Assembly (NCBI GenBank): GCA_963851095.1
Contig: CAWKOX010000008.1
Location: forward strand, 104,105 to 168,104
Source of the DNA: Oleispira sp963851095
Lineage (GTDB): Bacteria > Pseudomonadota > Gammaproteobacteria > Pseudomonadales > Oceanobacteraceae
Direction of reading: 5' to 3'
DNA length: 64,000 nt
Of the stretch, positions 8,475 through 14,705 are shown one piece after another (position 1 is the stretch's first letter; every line of letters begins with the position of its first letter). The notes beneath the pieces were generated by a model. That model worked only from the letters and a program-made list of their open reading frames with translations. It had not been told where the DNA came from and ran no database searches. Position numbers and translations under genes: made by a program.

Positions 8475-8556
8475 TAACGCCTTGCCATAAAGGGCGCGCG
8501 ATTAGCGCGTCCAAGTCCACAATCTTTTCGTGGGCTGTCTTTGATGCAATTGTTAC
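8475..8556 (-). repeat. attC-8
   Basis: The minus strand begins TGTAACAATTGCATCAAAG and ends AAGGCGTTATTTG. The TAA stop of the DUF6756-like gene lies in the first core box. It borders copy A of the structured cassette. Confidence 0.85.
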
Positions 8557-9007
8557 ATGCCTTTTTTTTCAATGCTAGAAATGAGCTCTGAGCCAATACC
8601 AACAATACTATTATGGTGAGTTTCACATATGAGCCACCTTTTATCTTTAGGAATTAGATAATACTCATAGGCAAAACATTCACCGATTATTTTCACGATA
8701 TTCAAAGTTGATGCTTCATAAATTGGGTAGAAAGGAGATTGATCGTCTTCAACCACAAACCAAACAATCTCATCATGATCTGGAACAATATCGATTAGCT
8801 CTTGAAAGCCCAAACCATTTTCGAAAAGGATTGATTTAGACAATTCTTAAAAGATTCCCACCACCATCTCCGATCTCCACCTTCCACAAAGCAATCAAGC
8901 AGCTCTTTAAATAGTACTTCTTCAAGACCAGCTGTGACTCTTTTAACTGATAAATTCAGTTTGAAAAGATCTATGGCATTCTCAATTTCTTCAATTACTT
9001 CGGACAT
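8553..9007 (-). pseudogene. DUF6756-like gene, frameshifted (cassette gene)
   Basis: Two overlapping frames together make one DUF6756-type protein of about 150 residues. The first (9007 leftward) gives MSEVIEEIENAIDLF and GGDRRWWWESFKN; the second (from about 8843 to 8553) gives SKSILFENGLGFQELI, DEIVWFVVED, IGECFAYEYYLI and RWLICETHHNSI. The frame change lies near 8845-8860, in the stretch after WWESFK. Translation of the first frame alone adds a short wrong tail (VWAFKS). This is either a real one-base indel or an assembly error. The function of DUF6756 is unknown. Confidence 0.7.
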
Positions 9008-9021
9008 ACTTTCTCTAGCAT

Positions 9022-9066
9022 GTAACGCCCGCCATTATGGGGCATCCCATACATGGCATTGTTAGC
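9022..9066 (-). repeat. attC-9 (very short)
   Basis: The minus strand starts GCTAACAATGCCATGTATGGG and, after a tiny loop, returns through CCCCATAATGGCGGGCGTTA. It is one of the shortest and most symmetrical sites of the array. Confidence 0.85.
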
Positions 9067-9145
9067 CCATTTATATTCGAAATGATGATTTCTTAGCTTC
9101 TCATTATGAGCTAATGGCATATTCTCAGATTCATTTAGCTTAAAT

Positions 9146-9538
9146 TCAAATTTTTGTGAAAAGCACCCCGCCATCACGAGATTCTGGATAAATTATATAT
9201 TTTAAATATGCACTCATCATAAGAGTCAATTTAGAGTCGATTTCTTCACTAGTTTTCTTAACCGACTCCACCTTTCCAAAATTATCCACGCATACCGAAC
9301 GAGTAAATTCCACTTCTAAGTTTTTATTATTACTTAATTCAGACTGATATATGGCTTGAAAATTAATATTATTTCTAGATTGGCACTCAACAAATTTATC
9401 TTTTAAAAATTCATTTTGTGGGTGATCTAAGTCAGTGCATGAAGAGATAGTTACCCTAGGTCTTGGGTTTTCACTTATATTGCTACAGCCACTCAGAATG
9501 CTTAAAACACTTAATCCAATATAAAAATATACTTTCAT
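9146..9538 (-). CDS. Lipoprotein with TonB-C-like domain (cassette gene)
   Basis: A 130-residue protein with a signal peptide and lipobox (LSILSGC). The C-terminal part (RSVCVDNFGKVESVKKTS, then LKYIIYPESRDGG) has the layout of a TonB C-terminal-like domain, in which a short beta unit with a G-K-V turn is followed by a helix and a P-x-x-x-x-G-G strand. ATG at 9538 has AGG six bases upstream; an in-frame TTG at 9556 is less likely. The frame ends at TGA in GGVLFTKI, while another frame continues FSQKFEFKLNESE, which would suit the last strand better, so a small indel near 9160 is possible. Confidence 0.55.
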   Translation of the reverse strand: MKVYFYIGLSVLSILSGCSNISENPRPRVTISSCTDLDHPQNEFLKDKFVECQSRNNINFQAIYQSELSNNKNLEVEFTRSVCVDNFGKVESVKKTSEEIDSKLTLMMSAYLKYIIYPESRDGGVLFTKI

Positions 9539-9578
9539 TCTACCTATTAGTTCCAATTTAAATACACCAGCACATGGC

Positions 9579-9634
9579 TAACGCTTATATTTCCGAGTCA
9601 CATCTTTTCGTGATCTCGGACAATGGATTGTTAT
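9579..9634 (-). repeat. attC-10 (very short; copy of attC-7)
   Basis: Identical over its length to the site at 8109-8165. It belongs to the second copy of the structured cassette. Confidence 0.9.
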
Positions 9635-9943
9635 TTGAGGGTACCGAACAGCGGCTAAAATTTTAATTTTACCAGCCTACAGTAAACAGTACCCGTTCTA
9701 GGAGAGGAATCAAAAAAGGAAATGGGGCGACGTACGATCGGCTATTAGTTAAAGAAGCGCTTGCGTCTGGTGTAACTTCACGCGTTCGTTCACCTGCGCA
9801 AGCGCTTCTTTAACTGTAGATTTGAAAACGATCTCGTCAACTTCCTAGTTAGATTTTCTTTCCATAAAACGGTTAATGCTTAAACGATTTGCTTTGGCAA
9901 ATCTTAAACTCTTAACCGTCTATTGATGACTCTTATACGCAAA
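9635..9943 (-). ncRNA. Structured gene-less cassette, copy B
   Basis: The same unit as 8166-8474, offset by 1469 bases. Including the attC and the next core, about 370 bases agree (8110-8479 against 9579-9948); I see a single substitution, C at 8460 against A at 9929. Hairpin 1 arms are at 9747-9765 and 9797-9815. Between the two copies lie the DUF6756-like and TonB-like cassettes, so the copies arose by separate integration or by rearrangement of cassettes, not by simple tandem duplication. Confidence 0.5.
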
Positions 9944-10044
9944 TAACGCCAACCACAACTGCGTAGCATGCTTGGCGCTTTTTGTGCGTCTTCATGCACA
10001 AAAGGTGACACGCTTGCGGAGTCTGATTGGTGGTTTTTGTTAAG
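9944..10044 (-). repeat. attC-11
   Basis: About 100 bases; the minus strand begins CTTAACAAAAACCACCAATC and ends GGTTGGCGTTATTTG. The TAA of the CPCC gene lies in the first core box. Confidence 0.85.
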
Positions 10045-10348
10045 TGTTTTTTGCATTGCCATCTGAATCTACGTGGTAATTAGTTTCGTATTTCTTATTG
10101 CCCTTTTGTGGCAGCAATACCCAATCGGAGTCTTTTTCAAATGGAGGCTCATTATATCTCGCACGATATCCATCTGCATACTTGTGCTGAGACTGCCTCA
10201 AACTATAACCATTTGCACCACCTTCATAATCAGGGTCGTCAAATTGTACTGCGTCATCTTCCCAATCACAGACCTCACAAATTGTGAAAGTCCCTGGCGG
10301 TTTTAAATCTAAGCTTTTATATCCACAACATGGGCAAGTAAATTTCAT
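10040..10348 (-). CDS. CPCC family cysteine-rich protein (cassette gene)
   Basis: A 102-residue soluble protein opening MKFTCPCCGYKSL, with a second pair CEVCDWEDD about 20 residues later; the four Cys residues should bind one zinc ion. The motif WEDD followed by D-P-D-Y-E-G-G-A-N and SLRQSQHKY is characteristic of the CPCC family, found often in cassettes and near toxin-like genes, with unknown function. ATG at 10348 gives a start directly at the zinc motif; a frame extension to 10372 runs into the attC core. A second CPCC gene is at 13750. Confidence 0.85.
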   Translation of the reverse strand: MKFTCPCCGYKSLDLKPPGTFTICEVCDWEDDAVQFDDPDYEGGANGYSLRQSQHKYADGYRARYNEPPFEKDSDWVLLPQKGNKKYETNYHVDSDGNAKNT

Positions 10349-10378
10349 AAATATGACGATGCCTCTACACACTTAACG

Positions 10379-12201
10379 AGGGTGTAGAAAAATACGATAT
10401 TTAGACATGTTTCCCTACTCCTCAAAAATTCCGTTTAATTTGCTCTGTTTTATTGAGTTTTATAATATTGGCAATGATATTCGAGCATATCGTTCATATT
10501 GTCAAACATGAGTTCAGTCTGCTCTAAATTCGATCATTCAGAGCCTCTGATAACACCTTACTAGGCCCAACTCTCTACTTCACTATTCTTCCACAGCTTC
10601 TCTATATTGTGCACCATGCAGTACATTAACCACTGTGCAGTCGCTTTCACTTCGCCTCGTAAACCTATTCGGTTCAAACCTTTATTACTGGTAATATTCC
10701 CGAATACTGGTTCAATTGTCCACATTCTTCGGCTGTACATACGACGACCTTCTGGGCTATCGATCTTTTGCTTCATTAGATCAAGGCACGTTATTTTTTC
10801 CTGCCCTTCATTTAAGAATGATACCTGCCTTCCTTTTTCTTTGACTGGGTTTCTCATGCACTTCGATTGCATACTGCAATTTCGACAATCTTCTAGCTCT
10901 CCACGAAAGCGGGTATAAAACCCTTTTATGCCTTCATAATCATCGCCTAAAAACTTCAATTCTTTTCCCGCTGGACATATACAGGTGTTACTAGAAAAGC
11001 TAACTTTAAATTCTGAGCTATGCATAGCCATATTAGTTTTTGCTTTATCTTTCCGGGTCTTTTTCCTTAACTCTTTGTGCTTCTTATAAAAGTCAGAATC
11101 TGAAAACACAGGGTTACGTTTTCTAAATTGATTATCAGGGACTACAGCATTAATATTTTCATCAAATAAATACTGCATGGTAGCTTCACTTGAAAAACCA
11201 GTATCAGCAGTAAGAACTAAAGACGGTTTGAAAATACCATCACCAAAGTTCTTCTTAATACCTTCAACCATGGGTTTTAATGTAGCCTGTTCTTGTCCCA
11301 TACCAAAAGCTTGAGCGTGAACGATTATCTGATGTTTTTCATCAGCAGCAGTGACGCAAGCCATTCCCTGAATCGTTCCTTTACTCGTTGTCATTTTTGC
11401 AGATTGATTATCCGTAATATTACTTTGTACTTCTTGCTTGCGCCTTCCTTGTCCCATACGAGGTTCATTCGTTGATAAGAAATCATCTATTTTTCTAGCG
11501 TTTTTCATCAAAGTATCGATAGTCTGCTGTTGATCTCTAGGTATTTTATTTCCTGAGTTTTTATCGCTATCATTTGATAGGTGCTTATCTATTATTCTCT
11601 TAGCAGCTTCTTTTAGTTTATCTGATTTTTTACGCAGTTCTTTGTGAGAGCCACTCCATTGTTTCGAGGCATTGGTTGGTAATTTACAACCATCAATCGC
11701 AAAATGTTCTTTACCGATCAATCCACTTTTATCACAGATTAGTAGGACCTTATGAAATAAATGACCCATTGCTTCACAGTTAGAACTGACGAAGTTAGCA
11801 ATCGTTGTGAAGTGTGGCTGACGACCTGCCGCTAAGGCGATGAACTTTAAATCTGTTTTACATAAGCGTTCAATTACACGGCTCGAAGTATGCCCACGAT
11901 AGTAAGCGTAAAAAATAACACGCAACAACAACGCAGGTGGATAAGCCTTGCGGCCTACGTTTTTATTTTTATAGCGAGCATAGAAATCAGAGACGATCTC
12001 ATCATTTTCGAGCAAGTAATAAAGGCAATACTCAAACGTATTATTGCCTAGAACTTCTAAATAATTGATATCAAAGAAAACGCTTTGATTGAGATTGTCA
12101 TCGAGGAAATTGGACATGAAATAATCAGGTAAACGGTAAAGAACTATTTTACCTGATTTATTGAGCTAGATTGAGGGGTTTTTCTATTTTTCTACAGCCT
12201 G
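10379..12201 (-). mobile_element. IS1182-family element, copy 2, inserted in an attC core
   Basis: 1823 bases with the same ends as copy 1: AGGGTGTAGAAAAATA on the left and CAGGCTGTAGAAAAATA, read on the other strand, on the right. AACG flanks both sides (10375-10378 and 12202-12205). The flanking sequences beyond the core differ completely from those of copy 1, so it is an independent insertion at the same attC position and in the same orientation. Confidence 0.92.
10561..12117 (-). CDS. IS1182-family transposase, intact
   Basis: A 518-residue DDE transposase. The N-terminal DUF772-like region (about 20-110) includes GRKAYPPALLLRVIFYAYY and AAGRQPHFTTIANFV; the catalytic region includes HFAIDGCKLP, LVLTADTGFSSEA and, near the end, RMWTIEPVFGNITSNKGLNR with the likely catalytic Glu. 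A Cys cluster (CICPAGKEL, CRNCSMQSKC) may bind zinc, as in other IS1182 proteins. It is full length, unlike copy 1, and could supply transposase to it. About 180 bases between stop and left end are non-coding. Confidence 0.93.
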   Translation of the reverse strand: MSNFLDDNLNQSVFFDINYLEVLGNNTFEYCLYYLLENDEIVSDFYARYKNKNVGRKAYPPALLLRVIFYAYYRGHTSSRVIERLCKTDLKFIALAAGRQPHFTTIANFVSSNCEAMGHLFHKVLLICDKSGLIGKEHFAIDGCKLPTNASKQWSGSHKELRKKSDKLKEAAKRIIDKHLSNDSDKNSGNKIPRDQQQTIDTLMKNARKIDDFLSTNEPRMGQGRRKQEVQSNITDNQSAKMTTSKGTIQGMACVTAADEKHQIIVHAQAFGMGQEQATLKPMVEGIKKNFGDGIFKPSLVLTADTGFSSEATMQYLFDENINAVVPDNQFRKRNPVFSDSDFYKKHKELRKKTRKDKAKTNMAMHSSEFKVSFSSNTCICPAGKELKFLGDDYEGIKGFYTRFRGELEDCRNCSMQSKCMRNPVKEKGRQVSFLNEGQEKITCLDLMKQKIDSPEGRRMYSRRMWTIEPVFGNITSNKGLNRIGLRGEVKATAQWLMYCMVHNIEKLWKNSEVESWA

Positions 12202-12295
12202 AACGCCTCAAACACCGGCTTGTGAATGTTGGCAGTTTTTTTGCCACGCAAAAAAGGTGACGATGTTTACAAGTCCAGTGCTTTGACTTGTTATG
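12202..12295 (-). repeat. attC-12, interrupted by IS1182 copy 2
   Basis: The minus strand begins CATAACAAGTCAAAGCACTGG and ends TTTGAGGCGTT before the element; the missing TTAAG core end is at 10371-10378. The TAA of the GNAT gene lies in the first core box. Confidence 0.85.
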
Positions 12296-12791
12296 TGCAT
12301 ATGGATAGCACCGAAGTATTTCTTGAGCCAGTAGTTCGCTTCTTTGGATCATGGAGGGTTTCTACCAACTCGAACCCTGCCTTTCTCATCATGCCTGCTG
12401 AGGCTAGATTTTCTTCATGACGTTCGATATAGACGTTTGCACACATTTCATTGCCAGCCAATTTAATAGCCCCCCTTAGAAGCTGACTACCTAAACCTTT
12501 GCCGCTTTGACTTGAAGCAACAACCACATCATTTATGTATGCAATATCTGATAAAACTGAATACTTGCTCAATTTGGGAGGACACGCCTCTTTTATAATG
12601 AGAATAGCGAAGCCAACAATGCTAGTTTCTTCTGCTATTACAGCTAAAGCTTTCCCTTGATTTATAAGTTGAAATTGATGATCAATACTATCATCTGTAA
12701 TGTAATTCCATTCGTTAGGCCCTTCCTTTAACAGGAGTTCTCGCATTGTTTTAAAGTCAATTTCATTTAGCTGACGAGAATGTATTTTCAT
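12291..12791 (-). CDS. GNAT N-acetyltransferase (cassette gene)
   Basis: A 166-residue acetyltransferase of the GNAT fold. The acetyl-CoA-binding motif A is VVVASSQSGKGLGSQLL (about residues 90-106), preceded by strand DIAYINDV and followed by the typical ENLASAGMMRKAGFELVETL. The substrate is unknown; such cassettes can modify antibiotics, amino acids or ribosomal proteins. It differs clearly from the RimJ/L-like gene at 2359. Confidence 0.88.
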   Translation of the reverse strand: MKIHSRQLNEIDFKTMRELLLKEGPNEWNYITDDSIDHQFQLINQGKALAVIAEETSIVGFAILIIKEACPPKLSKYSVLSDIAYINDVVVASSQSGKGLGSQLLRGAIKLAGNEMCANVYIERHEENLASAGMMRKAGFELVETLHDPKKRTTGSRNTSVLSICT

Positions 12792-12809
12792 TCGACTATC
12801 TCTTGCACA

Positions 12810-12880
12810 TAACGCTTTTGTTGTGGGGCGCTGAAAGCGTCCAAGCCCCGAAGGGGCTGAACCACCAACTTTTTGTTAGG
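12810..12880 (-). repeat. attC-13 (short type)
   Basis: Nearly identical to attC-4 and attC-16; the minus strand runs CCTAACAAAAAGTTGGTGG to CCACAACAAAAGCGTTATG. Confidence 0.9.
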
Positions 12881-12884
12881 CATT

Positions 12885-13262
12885 TTATTTACCTTTAGCT
12901 GGAAACCAAATTCCCAGCACCTTATTTGTTGGTAAATGAATTAGCTCCCCGCTTCTGGAGTACTTAAGTTGCGGAATGTCTTTGAATGAGACCGTCACTT
13001 CTTCTCCCAAACGAGTCCATTGATGCTCCCCTGCTTCCTTTATATCAAGAAGTAAGGAAACCTCTTCAGAATCATAGAGCTCAGATTTCTGAGGAACTAT
13101 TACAAAAACACAGTCGCCAGAAACCGTCTCAAAATCAGGGTGAAAAAGAGTAAAGCCAATATGCTCTTTGTCAGAGTTTTGAAGAACAATCGCTTTCGCT
13201 GCTTCCGAAGACATAACATTTCCTGAAAAAATCGATAATGCTAGATATAAAATAAATTTCAT
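12885..13262 (-). CDS. Exported protein of unknown family (cassette gene)
   Basis: A 125-residue protein with a signal peptide (MKFILYLALSIFSGNVMS, then SEAAKA) and no recognised domain. The mature part alternates short hydrophobic strands and turns, for example DCVFVIVP and SLLLDIKEAG, so it is probably a beta-rich periplasmic protein. The ATG at 13262 is chosen because it starts at the signal peptide; the longer frame to 13352 runs through the attC. Confidence 0.6.
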   Translation of the reverse strand: MKFILYLALSIFSGNVMSSEAAKAIVLQNSDKEHIGFTLFHPDFETVSGDCVFVIVPQKSELYDSEEVSLLLDIKEAGEHQWTRLGEEVTVSFKDIPQLKYSRSGELIHLPTNKVLGIWFPAKGK

Positions 13263-13268
13263 ACGGCC

Positions 13269-13363
13269 TAACGCTTTTGTTGTGGGGCGGTGATACGTAG
13301 TGAGGAACGAGCGAAGTTTAACCGTCCCAGCCCCGTAAGGGGCGAACACCAACTAATTGTTAT
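13269..13363 (-). repeat. attC-14 (long type)
   Basis: About 95 bases; closely similar to attC-2 (2936) in both arms and loop, including the inner segment TTTAACCGTCCCAG. It follows the 90-residue membrane protein gene. Confidence 0.9.
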
Positions 13364-13370
13364 GAACCTG

Positions 13371-13643
13371 TCAATCAAGGTCATCAATACCATTACCTCC
13401 CGAACTTATAGCTCTAATAATTGCAGCTATTGCATTGAAAGGAAATTGAACGATGCTCTCTATCAAATGAATCCAGCTGCTATCTGCATCCCATTTCTCT
13501 GGAAAAATGTAATGAGCAGATATGAAGCTTATCAAAGCAGCAATAAAGACCCAAAAATCAAATCCATTTATGAGCATATTAAAAGATAGATAAATGCCTA
13601 AGCAAAAAACTAAAACACTTAAGAAAACCCTGAAATTATTCAT
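13371..13643 (-). CDS. Small membrane protein (cassette gene)
   Basis: A 90-residue protein with two or three hydrophobic segments: residues 4-27 (FRVFLSVLVFCLGIYLSFNML), 28-46 (DFWVFIAALISFISAHYIF, given in part) and a weaker helix near 66-79 (FPFNAIAAIIRAI). The C-terminus is acidic (GIDDLD). No family recognised. Confidence 0.5.
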   Translation of the reverse strand: MNNFRVFLSVLVFCLGIYLSFNMLINGFDFWVFIAALISFISAHYIFPEKWDADSSWIHLIESIVQFPFNAIAAIIRAISSGGNGIDDLD

Positions 13644-13654
13644 TAATTAGTTCA

Positions 13655-13753
13655 TAACGCCTCAATTTGCGGGCTGAGTTTGATGGCGAACTTTATGCGT
13701 TTCTTTGCATAAAGGGTGACAGAAAACGAAGATCCGCAAGATTGACTTGTTAT
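13655..13753 (-). repeat. attC-15
   Basis: The minus strand begins GTATAACAAGTCAATCTTGC and ends AATTGAGGCGTTATG. Its outer arms resemble attC-12. The TAA of the second CPCC gene is in the first core box. Confidence 0.85.
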
Positions 13754-14046
13754 ACGTTTCTTGGTTCATAGTACAAACTAGACCTTTCTTTTTTACTAAT
13801 AACAACATCAACAAATTTTGAATGACAAGCACCAAACGAATGATAATTTTCTCTTGCTTGTCGTAACGTCATATCATCATTTGTATCTGATGGCACATCC
13901 AAACTTGGGTTATTGAAATCTAAACAATCATCCTCCCAAAAGCACACAGGACAAACCATAGATTTGCCGCGACTTTCTAACGAAAAATAATCGCAACATG
14001 GACATTGTTTTGGATTGTCACCTAGCTCAAATTCTTCCAATTTCAT
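13750..14046 (-). CDS. CPCC family cysteine-rich protein (cassette gene)
   Basis: A 98-residue protein with KQCPCCDYFSLESRG, then VCPVCFWEDDCLDF: two Cys pairs spaced as in a zinc ribbon, followed by the family motif NNPSLDVPSDTNDDMTLRQA. It is a distant relative of the cassette at 10040 rather than a copy. Function unknown. Confidence 0.87.
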   Translation of the reverse strand: MKLEEFELGDNPKQCPCCDYFSLESRGKSMVCPVCFWEDDCLDFNNPSLDVPSDTNDDMTLRQARENYHSFGACHSKFVDVVISKKERSSLYYEPRNV

Positions 14047-14073
14047 TCAATGAACTCATTGCTAAAACACGTA

Positions 14074-14144
14074 TAACGTTTTTGTTGTGGGGCGCTGAAA
14101 GCGTCCAAGTCCCGAAGGGGCTGAACCACCAACTTTTTGTTAAG
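14074..14144 (-). repeat. attC-16 (short type), first attC of the array
   Basis: Matches attC-4 and attC-13 except for a few bases; the minus strand runs CTTAACAAAAAGTTGGTGG to ACAACAAAAACGTTATACG. It follows the first cassette gene after the presumed head promoter. Confidence 0.9.
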
Positions 14145-14166
14145 TGCTTTTTGCTCTAAGTTGCGA

Positions 14167-14406
14167 TTAGCAGCCACCATCACCTCCGCCGCAATCTCCT
14201 CCACCGCTCCATCCACCAGAGGAACTATCGTAGCCCCCACTAGAAGAACTTCCACCTTTAAGATTTGATATGTTCATGAAAGCTACAATAACGCTTACAG
14301 CAAAAATAATCGGGCATATCTGACTGAAAGTATATTCGTCCGATCCCATGTCAATAAAATAAAAAGAGGTTGAAGCACTAGCAATAATTAATATCCACAG
14401 AAACAT
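14167..14406 (-). CDS. Membrane protein with Gly/Ser/Cys-rich tail, first cassette
   Basis: A 79-residue protein with two membrane segments (residues 1-17 and about 29-46, CPIIFAVSVIVAFMNI) and a low-complexity tail rich in Gly and Ser that ends GGGDCGGGDGGC. The tail resembles the C-termini of some TPM/DUF4178-type or holin-like small proteins but I cannot assign a family. It is the cassette closest to the candidate promoter at 14548-14574. An AAAAGGAATT lies before the ATG and gives a good ribosome site. Confidence 0.55.
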   Translation of the reverse strand: MFLWILIIASASTSFYFIDMGSDEYTFSQICPIIFAVSVIVAFMNISNLKGGSSSSGGYDSSSGGWSGGGDCGGGDGGC

Positions 14407-14429
14407 AAATAATTCCTTTTAAATTTACG

Positions 14430-14467
14430 CCACTTAACAGTGGTTTATGCGACATGGTGTCGCATAA
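14430..14467 (-). other. Putative attI/first-cassette junction with two hairpins
   Basis: The minus strand contains GTTAAGT (14438-14432), an exact match to the integron core GTTRRRY, inside the palindrome CCACTgttaAGTGG. Next to it is a perfect 10-base inverted repeat, TTATGCGACA/TGTCGCATAA (14445-14454 and 14458-14467), with a 3-base loop. This is where an attI site would be expected, at the promoter end of the array, yet no integrase gene is beside it. Confidence 0.45.
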
Positions 14468-14547
14468 CCCCTTATATATGGGAAAGGCGAACAAGAGGAA
14501 AATTCCTTTAAGATCATAGCACTATCCCTGTTATTAATTCACACAAC

Positions 14548-14574
14548 ACTATATTCCGCTGTCGCGTTTGTCAA
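14548..14574 (-). promoter_or_regulatory. Candidate promoter for the cassette array
   Basis: The minus strand has TTGACA (14574-14569), a perfect -35, then a 15-base spacer and TATAGT (14553-14548). The spacer is two bases short of ideal. It points into the first cassette about 140 bases away and has the position of an integron Pc promoter. Confidence 0.5.
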
Positions 14575-14658
14575 TTTGATAACACTTTATATTCATTGTC
14601 GCTTAAACAAGCATGCATTTAACTCAGCAATATTTCTTATATTTTTCAATTACTTAAG

Positions 14659-14682
14659 GCCTATCACTAAAAAGTGATAGGC
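14659..14682 (-). terminator. Stem-loop after hisC
   Basis: A perfect 10-base stem GCCTATCACT/AGTGATAGGC with an AAAA loop lies 24 bases after the hisC stop. It lacks a clear T-run on either side, so it may act as a weak terminator or RNA stabiliser at the border between chromosome and cassette array. Confidence 0.5.
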
Positions 14683-14705
14683 GAACACCCTTACTTAACC
14701 ACCCT

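Noticed and set aside
8435..8626. 63-codon frame across attC-8
   Set aside because: It spans the attC and part of the structured cassette; the signal-peptide-like start comes from the out-of-frame end of the DUF6756-like gene.
8995..9177. 60-codon frame across attC-9
   Set aside because: It reads through the attC. Only its first part may matter, as the shifted end of the TonB-like lipoprotein.
1187..14144. CRISPR array
   Set aside because: The repeats are long, variable, imperfectly palindromic and spaced by whole genes, as expected for attC sites; there are no cas genes.
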